From assembly GCA_015064415.1 (NCBI GenBank), contig SVSG01000027.1, positions 1 to 32,106 on the forward strand: a DNA stretch of 32,106 nt. The letters run 5' to 3'. Source of the DNA: Oscillospiraceae bacterium. Lineage in GTDB: Bacteria > Bacillota > Clostridia > Oscillospirales > CAG-272. Positions 24,010 through 30,479 of the stretch are shown in pieces. Within the stretch, counting starts at the first letter, position 1. Every line of letters starts with the position of its first letter. The notes under the pieces are model-generated. The model ran no database searches and was not told the DNA's origin. It worked only from the letters and a program-made list of their open reading frames with translations. The position numbers were made by a program, and so were the translations under genes.

Positions 24010-24252
24010 ATGAGATTGGATAAATATTTGAAGGTCACGCGCATCATCAAGCGCCGCACCGTCGCCAACGACGCCTGTGACGCCGCGCGTGTCAGCGTCA
24101 ACGGTCGCCCCGCAAAGGCCTCCTATGACGTGAAGGAAAACGATATCATCGAGGTGGGCTTTGGCGGCCGCACGCTCAAGATCCGCGTGCTCTGCGTCAA
24201 GGAGATCGTGGGCAAGGCGGACGCCGCCGCACTTTACGAGGTCATCGAATAA
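24010..24252 (+). CDS. rqcP: S4-domain RNA-binding protein RqcP (YabO)
   Basis: 80 residues consisting of one S4 domain: MRLDKYLKVTRIIKRRTVANDACDAARVSVNG is the classic RNA-binding helix-loop-strand pattern, followed by KASYDVKENDIIEV. In Bacillus, RqcP (YabO) works with RqcH on stalled 50S subunits during C-terminal alanine tailing in ribosome-associated quality control. The length and the position between hup and yabP match yabO exactly. GAGGTAAGCT precedes the start. Confidence 0.93.
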   Translation: MRLDKYLKVTRIIKRRTVANDACDAARVSVNGRPAKASYDVKENDIIEVGFGGRTLKIRVLCVKEIVGKADAAALYEVIE

Positions 24253-24300
24253 AACACCCCCGCGCCGCATATATTGTAGCAAAAAACAAGGGGGAGCAAT

Positions 24301-24582
24301 ATGGCGGAGAAGGGAATACAGGAAGAAAAAAAGCACGCGCTGTCACTCACGGCGCGCGAGGTGCTCAGCGTCTGCGGCGTCACACAGGTGGACAGCTTTG
24401 ACGAGCAAAGCGTTGTGTTGCACACCGACTGCGGCGAGCTGGCCATAGAGGGCACCGACCTTCACGTCGGCACCCTGGATATGGCACGCGGCGTGGTGGA
24501 GGTAACGGGACACGTTTCCGCCTTGTATTACGGCGAGGGCGCGACCGCCAAGCGCGGGTGGCGCACGCGGCTGTTCGGCTGA
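24301..24582 (+). CDS. yabP: Sporulation protein YabP
   Basis: 93 residues of the YabP/YqfC family, a beta-rich protein expressed in the mother cell during sporulation and tied to cortex or coat formation. The signatures are LTAREVLSVCGVTQVDSFDEQSVVLHTDCGELAIEGTDLHV and the tail VEVTGHVSALYYGE. GGGGGAGC lies just before the ATG. The TGA stop shares its A with the ATG of yabQ, so the two are coupled. Its presence is good evidence that the organism is, or descends from, a spore former. Confidence 0.92.
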   Translation: MAEKGIQEEKKHALSLTAREVLSVCGVTQVDSFDEQSVVLHTDCGELAIEGTDLHVGTLDMARGVVEVTGHVSALYYGEGATAKRGWRTRLFG

Positions 24583-25382
24583 TGGAGATCTATCCGTACA
24601 GACAGCTGCAGGCGCTTCTCTCGGCCTTTTCCACGGGGCTTTTTTTCGGCTTTTTGTGGGAGATCGTGCAGGCCGCACGCGTGCTGATCGGCGCGTATTT
24701 GCCTCCCGCTGACATGCAGGCACGCTACCGTCGGCCCTTGCCGCTTTTGCCGACGGGGGTGCCTTTTCCAAAGGGCATGGGGCGGCGCGCCTTTCGTGCG
24801 GTGGTCGTTTTCCTTGGCGACGTGCTGTACTGCCTTTGCTTTTGCGTTGCCATCGTGCTGCTTTTGTACCGCTTTGAGGACGGCGCGTGGCGCATTTCCG
24901 TGGTGGTTTCCGCTTTTTTGGGTCTTGCGCTCTTTCGCACCCTCGCCGCACGCTTTTGTGCGCGGGCGAACGCGTATCTGGCCTATTTTCTGGCGGTTTT
25001 GTACTTATATATCAAAAAATGTGTGTGTTGGCCCATTCGCGCGCTTGGCGGTCTTCTCAAGCGTTTTTTGCTTCGCCCCGCAGCAGGGGCGGTCGCAAAA
25101 ATGCGAAGACGGCATCTGTCCCGCGTTTCCGCGGCGCTTTGCCGTGCCCAGCTGAGGGCGGCGGCGTGCGGCCGACTTTACGGTGTGGAAGGAGAAAATG
25201 CTGATGTCAAAAAGAAAGCTCACCCCCATGCAATGGATCATTCGGGTGCTGATCGTGCTGCTGTTTTGCGTGGCGGTTTTCGTCGCCTTCGGACGGCTGA
25301 TCGAGTGGAACGAGGAGCAAAAAAAGATCGAGGAGCTGGAAAAGCAAAAAGAGGAGCTGCAGCAAGGCGCGGGGCAGAGTGA
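24582..25382 (+). CDS. yabQ: Sporulation protein YabQ with unusual C-terminal overlap
   Basis: Membrane protein needed for spore cortex formation in Bacillus. Four hydrophobic helices are visible: about residues 8-30 (SAFSTGLFFGFLWEIVQAAR), 65-92, 100-120 and 128-150. The start ATG overlaps the yabP stop. The frame runs to 25382, giving 266 residues, longer than typical YabQ. The last 60 residues are Arg/Ala/Gly-rich and overlap 179 bases of the divIC-like gene in another frame. They look like out-of-frame translation of that gene, so the ancestral stop was probably lost or the overlap is tolerated. The membrane part is secure; the tail is doubtful. Confidence 0.82.
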   Translation: MEIYPYRQLQALLSAFSTGLFFGFLWEIVQAARVLIGAYLPPADMQARYRRPLPLLPTGVPFPKGMGRRAFRAVVVFLGDVLYCLCFCVAIVLLLYRFEDGAWRISVVVSAFLGLALFRTLAARFCARANAYLAYFLAVLYLYIKKCVCWPIRALGGLLKRFLLRPAAGAVAKMRRRHLSRVSAALCRAQLRAAACGRLYGVEGENADVKKKAHPHAMDHSGADRAAVLRGGFRRLRTADRVERGAKKDRGAGKAKRGAAARRGAE

Positions 25383-25386
25383 TTGA
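25204..25386 (+). CDS. Short DivIC/FtsB-like septum protein
   Basis: 60 residues: a basic cytoplasmic N-terminus (MSKRKLTPMQW), one membrane helix (IIRVLIVLLFCVAVFVAFG), then a short coiled coil (WNEEQKKIEELEKQKEELQQG). This is the topology of DivIC/FtsB, which links division proteins at the septum, and the position after yabQ is the classical divIC site. It is much shorter than DivIC (about 100 residues or more), with the coiled coil cut to about 20 residues and no C-terminal interaction domain. ATG 25204 is chosen because AAGGAG is 9 bases upstream; ATG 25198 and GTG 25183 are alternatives. The gene lies inside the yabQ frame. Confidence 0.6.
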   Translation: MSKRKLTPMQWIIRVLIVLLFCVAVFVAFGRLIEWNEEQKKIEELEKQKEELQQGAGQSD

Positions 25387-25466
25387 GCGCTTTGCAAAAT
25401 GCTTGTATAAATCCCCCCCAAGATGCAAAAACTGGTGATAGCGCATCTGGAAAGGGGGATGGAGCC

Positions 25467-25679
25467 ATGTCGTCTATATTGGCAGACCTGATCGGCCGCA
25501 AGTGCATCGTGAAAACCGAGGACGAGGAGTACCTGACGGGAAGTCCGGACGTACCCTGTCGCATCACGGGCACGGACGGGGAGTGGATCAAGGTCACGTT
25601 CGTGGACCCGGTGGGAGGTCGCATGTCGCGCCTTTCACGCGTGGATTACCTTGTGGACATCACGGTATTTGAGGAATAA
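25467..25679 (+). CDS. Small conserved-looking protein of unknown function
   Basis: 70 residues. I do not recognise a family. The sequence alternates short strands and turns (RKCIVKTEDEEYL, CRITGTDGEWIKVTFVD, DYLVDITVFEE), suggesting a small beta-barrel such as an SH3- or Sm-like fold; this is inference from pattern only. The start is set by AAAGGGGG 9 bases before the ATG. An upstream TTG in the same frame (25383) would add 28 residues without a good site. It ends at a strong bidirectional terminator and is the last gene of the sporulation block. Confidence 0.7.
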   Translation: MSSILADLIGRKCIVKTEDEEYLTGSPDVPCRITGTDGEWIKVTFVDPVGGRMSRLSRVDYLVDITVFEE

Positions 25680-25717
25680 GAAAAGGGATTTGGCCATCGG
25701 CCAAATCCCTTTTCTTA
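25677..25717. terminator. Perfect 19-bp bidirectional terminator
   Basis: TAAGAAAAGGGATTTGGCC (25677-25695), loop ATC, and its exact complement to 25717. It overlaps the stop codons of both convergent genes: the TAA of the 70-residue protein and the stop of the SDR gene. Confidence 0.95.
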
Positions 25718-26596
25718 CTCTTTCAGCGCGGCAAAGATTCGCTCGGCGCGCGCGGCGATCTCGGCAGCTTCTATTTCGGTTGCGGTGCGCAGTGCTTTCT
25801 TTTTTGGCAATCCCCACACACCAAAAATGCGCGGCCCCCACCACGTGCCGTATGCAGTCGGCGCGAATACGCCCCGCAAAATGGAGAGCGCGGCCTTTTT
25901 CGGCTTCATGAAAATGATCTTCATCGGGTGCTTGATCAGGGCAAAGATCGGTTTGGGATAGTGCGCGGTGATGCCCGTGAAGCTGATGCCGGGATGGGTG
26001 ATGGCAAGGGTAACGTCCTGCTCGTTTTTAAAAAGCTCAAACAGTGCAAACATCAGGTAACGCTTGGCGTTTCCGTACACCAGCGAGGCGCGGCGGCGCG
26101 TGGAAAAATCCACGTCGGCGGGGTCGGATCTCGCGTAATCGTGCGCAATACTGCCGACCGCGACCACGCGCCCGCGGCGGGCGCGCAGGGTGGGCAACAG
26201 CTCACGGATGAGGTAATAGGGCGAGGCAAAATTGATCTGAAACACGTTGTCAAGCCCCGTGTCGCACGTGTGCCGCGGGATGGCGTACGCGCCCGCGTTG
26301 TGGATGAACGCGTCCACGGGGAGGGTGTTCAGCTTTTCACTTGCCGCGCGCACGCTCTCCATTTGCGCAAGATCGACCGGAAGGCACTGTACGCGAAGCC
26401 CCGCGTGGTCGGCAAGCAGCTCCTCGCGCAAGGCACCCGAGCGCGCAGGATTGCGGTCCATCAGTACAAGGGCGGCACCAAGCTCTGCCAGATAGTGGCA
26501 CAGCGCCCGCCCGAGGGCGCCCGTCGCGCCCGTGATCGCCACAGTCTTGCCCGCAAGCGACGCGGTATTGGCGGCGAGCCATTTTTTTACCGACAT
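25715..26596 (-). CDS. Short-chain dehydrogenase/reductase (SDR)
   Basis: 293-residue NAD(P)-dependent oxidoreductase. It has the classical SDR signatures: cofactor loop TGATGALG near residue 23, the DLAQ site, HNAG near 100, the catalytic serine in VAVGSIAHDY, and YGNAK (YxxxK) near 175. An N-terminal extension and a C-terminal tail with GTWWGPRIFGVWGLPKKK resemble retinol dehydrogenase-like or lipid-acting SDRs. The substrate is not predictable. AAAGGAGGTG precedes the ATG by about 6 bases. It has its own promoter, back-to-back with that of the next gene. Confidence 0.93.
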   Translation of the reverse strand: MSVKKWLAANTASLAGKTVAITGATGALGRALCHYLAELGAALVLMDRNPARSGALREELLADHAGLRVQCLPVDLAQMESVRAASEKLNTLPVDAFIHNAGAYAIPRHTCDTGLDNVFQINFASPYYLIRELLPTLRARRGRVVAVGSIAHDYARSDPADVDFSTRRRASLVYGNAKRYLMFALFELFKNEQDVTLAITHPGISFTGITAHYPKPIFALIKHPMKIIFMKPKKAALSILRGVFAPTAYGTWWGPRIFGVWGLPKKKALRTATEIEAAEIAARAERIFAALKE

Positions 26597-26625
26597 GATC
26601 GCACCTCCTTTGCTTGTTTTCTCTT

Positions 26626-26654
26626 ATTATACACCTTTTTCGCCGCGTTGGCAA
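26626..26654 (-). promoter_or_regulatory. Promoter of the SDR gene
   Basis: Minus strand: -35 TTGCCA (26649-26654), 17-base spacer, -10 TATAAT (26626-26631). It lies only 9 bases from the -35 of a divergent promoter. Confidence 0.88.
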
Positions 26655-26663
26655 GCACCAATA

Positions 26664-26692
26664 TTGACACGGGGCGCGCGATGCGGTATAAT
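26664..26692 (+). promoter_or_regulatory. Perfect-consensus promoter for the cysteine-peptidase-like gene
   Basis: -35 TTGACA (26664-26669), 17-base GC-rich spacer, -10 TATAAT (26687-26692): both hexamers match the sigma-A consensus exactly. The predicted start is about 27 bases before the ATG. Confidence 0.93.
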
Positions 26693-26725
26693 AAAGCAAA
26701 CGTCACGGAAAAGCGAGGGAAAGGT

Positions 26726-27298
26726 ATGAGATTTCGCTATTTCAATCCCAATCTTTGCGGCACACAGACCGAGGATTGCGTGAAAAGGGCCATCGTCGCG
26801 GTGACGGGCTTCTCCTACACGCGGGTCCAGCGCGAGCTTAACGCCTACAAGAAAATTACGGGGGCAAAAGCCTTCAACGCGTCGCACAATCCTCACCGCT
26901 ACGCGGAGGAGGTGCTGGGGGCGAAAAAGCTGGCCGTGCCGAGTCACACGACAGTCGAGAGCTTTTGCAAGGCCCACCCGCACGGCAGATACATTCTGGA
27001 CATGAAGGGGCATTGGAGCTGTTGCATCGAGGGCGAGGTGTATGACACGTGGGATTGCGGGGAAGAGATCTTGAATTTTGCCTATGAGGTCAGCACAACG
27101 CCGTATAGCCCGCCCGACCTTGCACATCAGATCTTCAAGTATTGCTGTACGTCAAAGCGGGTGTCCGAGAGCGAGACCTGTATCCGCATCTATGACGGCA
27201 ACGGCACTTTTGTTGAGCGCAGGATCCCCACCGCCCTTACGGCGGGGTACGTGCTTTGCCTGCAACACAGCAACTATCGGTATATCGACCTTGATTGA
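26726..27298 (+). CDS. C39-like cysteine-peptidase-fold protein
   Basis: 190 residues, no signal peptide. The N-terminal half matches papain-like/C39-like folds seen in phage and bacterial proteins: a candidate nucleophile C18 in TEDCVKRAIVAVTG at a helix start, a central HPHGRYILDM strand, candidate His H96 in GHWSCCIEG, and YDTWD (106-110) with a candidate Asp. The C-terminal 70 residues are Cys-containing and unassigned. Such proteins may be peptidases or acyl-transfer enzymes; activity here is inferred only. AGGGAAAGG lies just before the ATG. It has its own consensus promoter and a terminator right after the stop, so it is monocistronic. Confidence 0.6.
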   Translation: MRFRYFNPNLCGTQTEDCVKRAIVAVTGFSYTRVQRELNAYKKITGAKAFNASHNPHRYAEEVLGAKKLAVPSHTTVESFCKAHPHGRYILDMKGHWSCCIEGEVYDTWDCGEEILNFAYEVSTTPYSPPDLAHQIFKYCCTSKRVSESETCIRIYDGNGTFVERRIPTALTAGYVLCLQHSNYRYIDLD

Positions 27299-27330
27299 AA
27301 AAGCGCAGAGCGGTAAGCTCTGCGCTTTTT
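27298..27330. terminator. Bidirectional terminator between convergent genes
   Basis: AAAAAGCGCAGAGC (27298-27311), loop GGTAA, GCTCTGCGCTTTTT (27317-27330). The perfect 14-bp stem serves both the peptidase-like gene and the minus-strand gene ending at 27339. Confidence 0.94.
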
Positions 27331-27338
27331 GGCGCTGT

Positions 27339-27896
27339 TCAGATCTGCACGAAGGTGTCCGCGTCACTTTGATACAGGTATGCGCGATAGCGGCAGCGAT
27401 CCTCGTCGCTTTTCAGCTTGCAGTCGCCGATGATCAGCAAAAAAGGCTCGCTTTTGGTCAGCGCCCACGCTTTGACGTCCTTCAAGCTTTTGGCCAGCTT
27501 TTTCATCACCTTTTCGCGCGGATATCTGTTTTCGTCTTGGGGCAGATAGCCGATCACCACGCGCAAGGGGCATGCAATGTGCGCAAGCTTCACCACCTCG
27601 TCCGCCCACAGCCGATAATCGTTTTCGTGCTCGATGGCAAGCTCCAGATTCCACGTGTAGCTTTGCAGAGAGCGATGCAGGGAGTGTTTCTCCTCTTTTT
27701 TCGCGTAGCCGATCAGATCGATGCGGTAATACTCGCGCTCGGGCACGTAACCCATGCGCTCCTCCACCACTTCGCTGAGCTTTTTCAGCATGCACGCGGT
27801 GAAGGCCTTTGGGGTTTCCCATTTCTCCTTCAGTTCTTCCGCGCCCGCGATCGCCTCTTGAAAATACTCCCAGAATTGTTGTGCTTTTCCTTGCAT
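27339..27896 (-). CDS. Unknown protein, possible PD-(D/E)XK nuclease-like fold
   Basis: 185 residues, no family recognised. The core YYRIDLIGY (D60), WNLELAIEHEN (82-92; E85, E89, E91), then a helix WADEVVKLAHIACP and a strand LRVVIGYLP resembles the strand-strand-helix-strand core of restriction-endonuclease-like folds. The usual lysine is not in place (EHEN), so it may be inactive or a divergent variant; this is inference. A first helical segment (1-50) and a C-terminal strand pair (PFLLIIGDCKL) surround it. AAGGAGG precedes the ATG. A 17-spaced promoter lies upstream, and the gene is monocistronic with a shared bidirectional terminator. Confidence 0.6.
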   Translation of the reverse strand: MQGKAQQFWEYFQEAIAGAEELKEKWETPKAFTACMLKKLSEVVEERMGYVPEREYYRIDLIGYAKKEEKHSLHRSLQSYTWNLELAIEHENDYRLWADEVVKLAHIACPLRVVIGYLPQDENRYPREKVMKKLAKSLKDVKAWALTKSEPFLLIIGDCKLKSDEDRCRYRAYLYQSDADTFVQI

Positions 27897-27934
27897 GTTA
27901 AAGTTCCTCCTTCGTGATAATGGTTGACAAGCTC

Positions 27935-27963
27935 ATTATATCGCATTTTGGCGGATTTTGCAA
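27935..27963 (-). promoter_or_regulatory. Promoter of the 185-residue protein gene
   Basis: Minus strand: -35 TTGCAA (27958-27963), 17-base spacer, -10 TATAAT (27935-27940). The predicted start is about 30 bases before the ATG. Confidence 0.87.
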
Positions 27964-28055
27964 GCGTTATGCGACGTTTCGGGGACATAACTTGTGCTAA
28001 AATGAATACAACACAAAAAGATAGCGTGACGTCGGAGCAACGAAAAGGAGAAAAT

Positions 28056-28850
28056 ATGGAAATCAGAACGATCGATTATGTGCCCCACTTCGGGATCGGA
28101 TTGCAAGAGAGTGGCGTGTGCCTTTTTCATGACCTTGTGAAGCTGGATCGCGGCAATCTGATCTGCCTTGCCGCCCGCCCCGGTATGGGAAAGACCGCGC
28201 TTGCGTTGCATATGGCGCTGGAATATGCCGAGAAAAGCGGCAAAGCCGTGTTCATTTTTTCGATGGATCTTACGGCAGAGCAGCTCTACGAGCGCATGAT
28301 CTCGGCGCTGTCCGGCGTGGAGACGCGCTGTGTGCGGGAGCGTCGTTTTGCGGAGCGGGACGGGGCGCGAGTGCGTAAAGCCATCGAAAAGCTGCGCAAG
28401 CTCCGCGTGATCATTGAGGATGACAAGACGCTGACGGTGCGACAAATGCTGGAGCGTGCGCAAGGGGTGGACGCGCTGGGGGCTGTGATCGTGGATGCGC
28501 CGCAGCTGATGGGGGAGGGCGAGATCGGTGCCGAGAACTGCCGCGCGCTGCGAAGCTTTTGCGCAAGAAAGAATTTGCCCGTTGTGTTCACCTATCCCCT
28601 CGACCGCAGCGTGGAAAAGCGCAAGGATAAGCGGCCGCGCCTGCAGGACGTTGCCGCGCACGTGGGGCGGGATGCGGACACGGTGCTTTGCCTTTACCGT
28701 GACGAGTATTATCATTTTTTCGCCAAGGATCACAGCAGTGCCGAGCTTATCCTTGCAAAGAACAGATACGCCACGCCCGCCACCGTTTTGCTGGAATGGT
28801 GCGGCCGCTGCAGCAAATTCGGCGAACTGCCGCGCGAGCACATGGCGTGA
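28056..28850 (+). CDS. Stand-alone DnaB C-terminal-like ATPase
   Basis: 264 residues matching only the RecA-like ATPase domain of replicative helicase DnaB. The N-terminal domain is absent. Motifs: Walker A ARPGMGKT (40-47), SMDL (69-72) where DnaB has SLEM with the catalytic Glu, Walker B VIVDAPQLM (144-152), and near the end LAKNRYATPATVLLEW with the Lys/Arg positions of the arginine finger retained. The Glu to Asp change could lower ATPase activity. The function is unknown; it could load, modulate or compete with DnaB, or act in plasmid or phage replication. The start is set by AAAAGGAG. An extended -10 (TGCTAAAAT, about 27995-28003) may drive it. Confidence 0.8.
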   Translation: MEIRTIDYVPHFGIGLQESGVCLFHDLVKLDRGNLICLAARPGMGKTALALHMALEYAEKSGKAVFIFSMDLTAEQLYERMISALSGVETRCVRERRFAERDGARVRKAIEKLRKLRVIIEDDKTLTVRQMLERAQGVDALGAVIVDAPQLMGEGEIGAENCRALRSFCARKNLPVVFTYPLDRSVEKRKDKRPRLQDVAAHVGRDADTVLCLYRDEYYHFFAKDHSSAELILAKNRYATPATVLLEWCGRCSKFGELPREHMA

Positions 28851-29078
28851 TGGAGTGCCGCGGTAGAAGGGAACGGAGTATTTCGCGCGCGGCGCGAATA
28901 TACCCGCACCCTGCGCCTGCACAAAGCACGGCCTCCCCCGTAGGAACATTTGCCCCCGCGGGGCAAAAAACAAATGCCCGGGCCGCTTACAAGCAAGCTT
29001 GACGCGCTCCCTTGGCATTTGTCGCACTCCTGCGCGTTGCAAAGCAACGCGCCTTGTTCGATTCGGATACGGGCCGAC
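28851..29078. other. Non-coding GC-rich spacer with hairpins
   Basis: No credible gene is seen. Small palindromes occur: TTTGCCC/GGGCAAA around 28950-28968, and GCGCGTTGC-AAA-GCAACGCGC (29032-29052). A tRNA T-arm-like string (TTGTTCGATTCGGATACGGG, from 29054) follows, but no cloverleaf can be drawn. This is probably debris at the border of a former mobile element. Confidence 0.4.
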
Positions 29079-29118
29079 AAAAAGAAGAACGCCCCCAATT
29101 GGGGGCGTTCTTCTTTTT
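29079..29118. terminator. Strong bidirectional terminator
   Basis: AAAAAGAAGAACGCCCCC (29079-29096), loop AATT, GGGGGCGTTCTTCTTTTT (29101-29118). The 18-bp stem is perfect with A/T flanks. It sits at the 3' end of the recombinase remnant and downstream of the DnaB-like gene. Confidence 0.93.
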
Positions 29119-29585
29119 GGTGAAGCGGACGATTGAATGTCCGAACTATTTGCCATATATTCAATTTCATCGGATGTGGGGATATTGATTGGCTTATCGT
29201 CAAAAGTAAGAATCAGCTTGATGTAATCGTCATAAACGAATATCGCTTTGACAAGCCCGTCAATCAAACGCTCCTTATTTTTCTCAAATCGGAGATCGAG
29301 ATTTCGAAACTTATGCAGCGTGAACAGAATGAAGTCCTTCGTGATTTTCGCTCTCTTGGCTTCCTCCAGTTTGATGTTCAAGGTGATTTTTTCTTCCTCC
29401 GCCTCAAGCTCTTCCAAGCGGGATTTGGTGGAACGAGTGACCACGCCCTTCTCGATAGCCTTCATAATGTTGTCGATAGAATCCCGAACCTCCTTCAGCT
29501 GAGCCTCCAAAGCAAGAACCATTTCGTCGTCCTCGTTCAAGAGAGCCATCACACCATCAGCCATATCGCTGAGGAGCTTATCATT
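29119..29585 (-). pseudogene. C-terminal remnant of a large serine recombinase
   Basis: About 155 codons on the minus strand match the coiled-coil and C-terminal tail of large serine integrases: DDEMVLALEAQLKEVRDSIDNI, AIEKGVVTRSTKSRLEELE, FRNLDLRFEKNKERLIDGLVKAIFVYDDYIKLILTF, ending near SSDIQSSASP. The catalytic resolvase domain and the zinc-ribbon domain are missing, because homology stops at about 29585, where another broken gene begins on the opposite strand. No in-frame stop precedes the terminator, and the frame simply runs on. It is a remnant of an integrated element and is expected to be non-functional. Confidence 0.8.
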
Positions 29586-29794
29586 AGAAACAACTCCCCG
29601 GAAATGAAAGAGCTTATGGAATATATGGCTCGGCATCATGATGACTTGCTTAAAACGCTAACGGACGAGCAGAAAGAAATATTTGAGAAATTCGAGGACT
29701 GCTGGGGGAGTATGCAAGCTGCGCGGAGGAAGCGATATTTGAATATGCTTTTAAACTCGGTATGCAAATTGCTATTGAAACATTAACTGAATAA
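29571..29794 (+). pseudogene. Broken small gene (DUF6809-like) with frameshift
   Basis: Frame one reads ELIIRNNSPEMKELMEYM and DDLLKTLTDEQKEIFEKFEDCWG. After the G-run in CTGGGGGAG the similarity continues in the -1 frame as EYASCAEEAIFEYAF, then KLGMQIAIETLTE and a stop at 29794. The whole resembles small helical proteins of Clostridia mobile elements (annotated, as I recall, as DUF6809). One lost G in the run, and a missing 5' end at the junction with the recombinase remnant, make this a pseudogene. Confidence 0.65.
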
Positions 29795-29802
29795 CACAAG
29801 GT

Positions 29803-29830
29803 CACTACCCTTCGGGGTAGCGATATTTTT
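29803..29830 (+). terminator. Weak terminator after the broken gene
   Basis: CTACCC-TTCG-GGGTAG followed by CGATATTTTT. A six-bp stem with a stable tetraloop and a short T-tract. Confidence 0.55.
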
Positions 29831-29835
29831 ATAAA

Positions 29836-29853
29836 TTCGCAAGAATTTGCGAA
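29836..29853. promoter_or_regulatory. Inverted repeat upstream of the XRE gene (operator candidate)
   Basis: TTCGCAA-GAAT-TTGCGAA, a perfect 7-bp dyad 28 bases before the -35 of the XRE promoter. It could be a binding site for the small XRE regulator encoded next (inference). Confidence 0.4.
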
Positions 29854-29880
29854 AGTATGCTATAAATATTTCCAAGTCGA

Positions 29881-29909
29881 TTGAAAAAGTGAGAAATATA
29901 TGCTATACT
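29881..29909 (+). promoter_or_regulatory. Promoter of the XRE-Sel1-membrane protein operon
   Basis: -35 TTGAAA (29881-29886), 17-base spacer ending TGC (extended -10), -10 TATACT (29904-29909). It lies 31 bases before the XRE start codon. Confidence 0.75.
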
Positions 29910-29940
29910 ATAATTATAAGATTATAAATGCGAGGTTATT

Positions 29941-30174
29941 ATGGCAAAGCAAATTCGTTACAACAAACTCTGGAAGATCCTTGTTGACAAAAAAATGAGC
30001 AAATGTGATTTGAGAAAAGCAATTGGCGTAGCCCCAAACACGTTAACCAAGTTGCGCCGCGATGAAGAAGTATCGATGACAATACTCATTCGCATATGTG
30101 AACATCTTGATTGCGATATCGGGGATATTGTATCATTGGAGAATGTGGATGAGTTGGCAACAGGAACAAAATAA
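29941..30174 (+). CDS. Small XRE-family helix-turn-helix regulator
   Basis: 77 residues, essentially one Cro/C1-type HTH domain: YNKLWKILVDKKMSKCDLRKAIGVAPNTLTKLRRDEEVSMTILIRICEHLDCDIGDIVSL. The recognition helix is around APNTLTKLRRD. It resembles the YozG-like small regulators common in Clostridia accessory regions. GCGAGG lies about 6 bases before the ATG. It begins a lower-GC operon with the three genes that follow, and a dyad and promoter lie upstream, suggesting it controls the operon. Confidence 0.92.
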   Translation: MAKQIRYNKLWKILVDKKMSKCDLRKAIGVAPNTLTKLRRDEEVSMTILIRICEHLDCDIGDIVSLENVDELATGTK

Positions 30175-30222
30175 TAAACTTCATCTATCGGACTGTTGAA
30201 CTCTTCGAAAGGAAATGCAGCA

Positions 30223-30453
30223 ATGAGTAAATCAAAAAAGCTTCGTACCTTAATCAAACAAGCGAAAATGGGCAAGCCCTACGCTATGTATCAGCTCGGC
30301 ATCTGCTATCAGCTTGGTCGTGGGCGTACACAAGATTTGAATGAAGCGGCTGTTTGGATCTCTTGTGCCGCCGAAGCGGGATATGCTCCGGCAATCGAAT
30401 GGATGAAGGAATACTACTTTGATGACAATGCCGATGTTCAATCGGTTTCGTAA
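30223..30453 (+). CDS. Small Sel1-repeat protein
   Basis: 76 residues. After a basic start (MSKSKKLRTLIKQAKMGKP), the sequence YAMYQLGICYQLGRGRTQDLNEAAVWISCAAEAGYAPAIEWM is one Sel1 (TPR-like) repeat plus the first helix of a second. Such repeats mediate protein-protein contacts. ATG 30223 is chosen because AAAGGAAA precedes it by about 8 bases; ATG 30196 has no site. The acidic tail after the repeat is short. The next gene follows after 26 bases, so an adaptor role for the membrane protein or L7/L12-like protein is plausible but unproven. Confidence 0.85.
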   Translation: MSKSKKLRTLIKQAKMGKPYAMYQLGICYQLGRGRTQDLNEAAVWISCAAEAGYAPAIEWMKEYYFDDNADVQSVS

Positions 30454-30479
30454 TGATAATTTTATAAAGGAGAATAATT

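Noticed and set aside
29044-29078. tRNA gene or att site ending in GTTCGATTCGGATACGGG
   Set aside because: It resembles a T-arm, but no acceptor or anticodon arms can be drawn upstream and the stem does not pair.
27936-29639. 567-codon minus-strand frame as an intact recombinase
   Set aside because: Only about 155 codons match a recombinase tail. The rest is read-through of a terminator, a spacer and the antisense of the DnaB-like gene.
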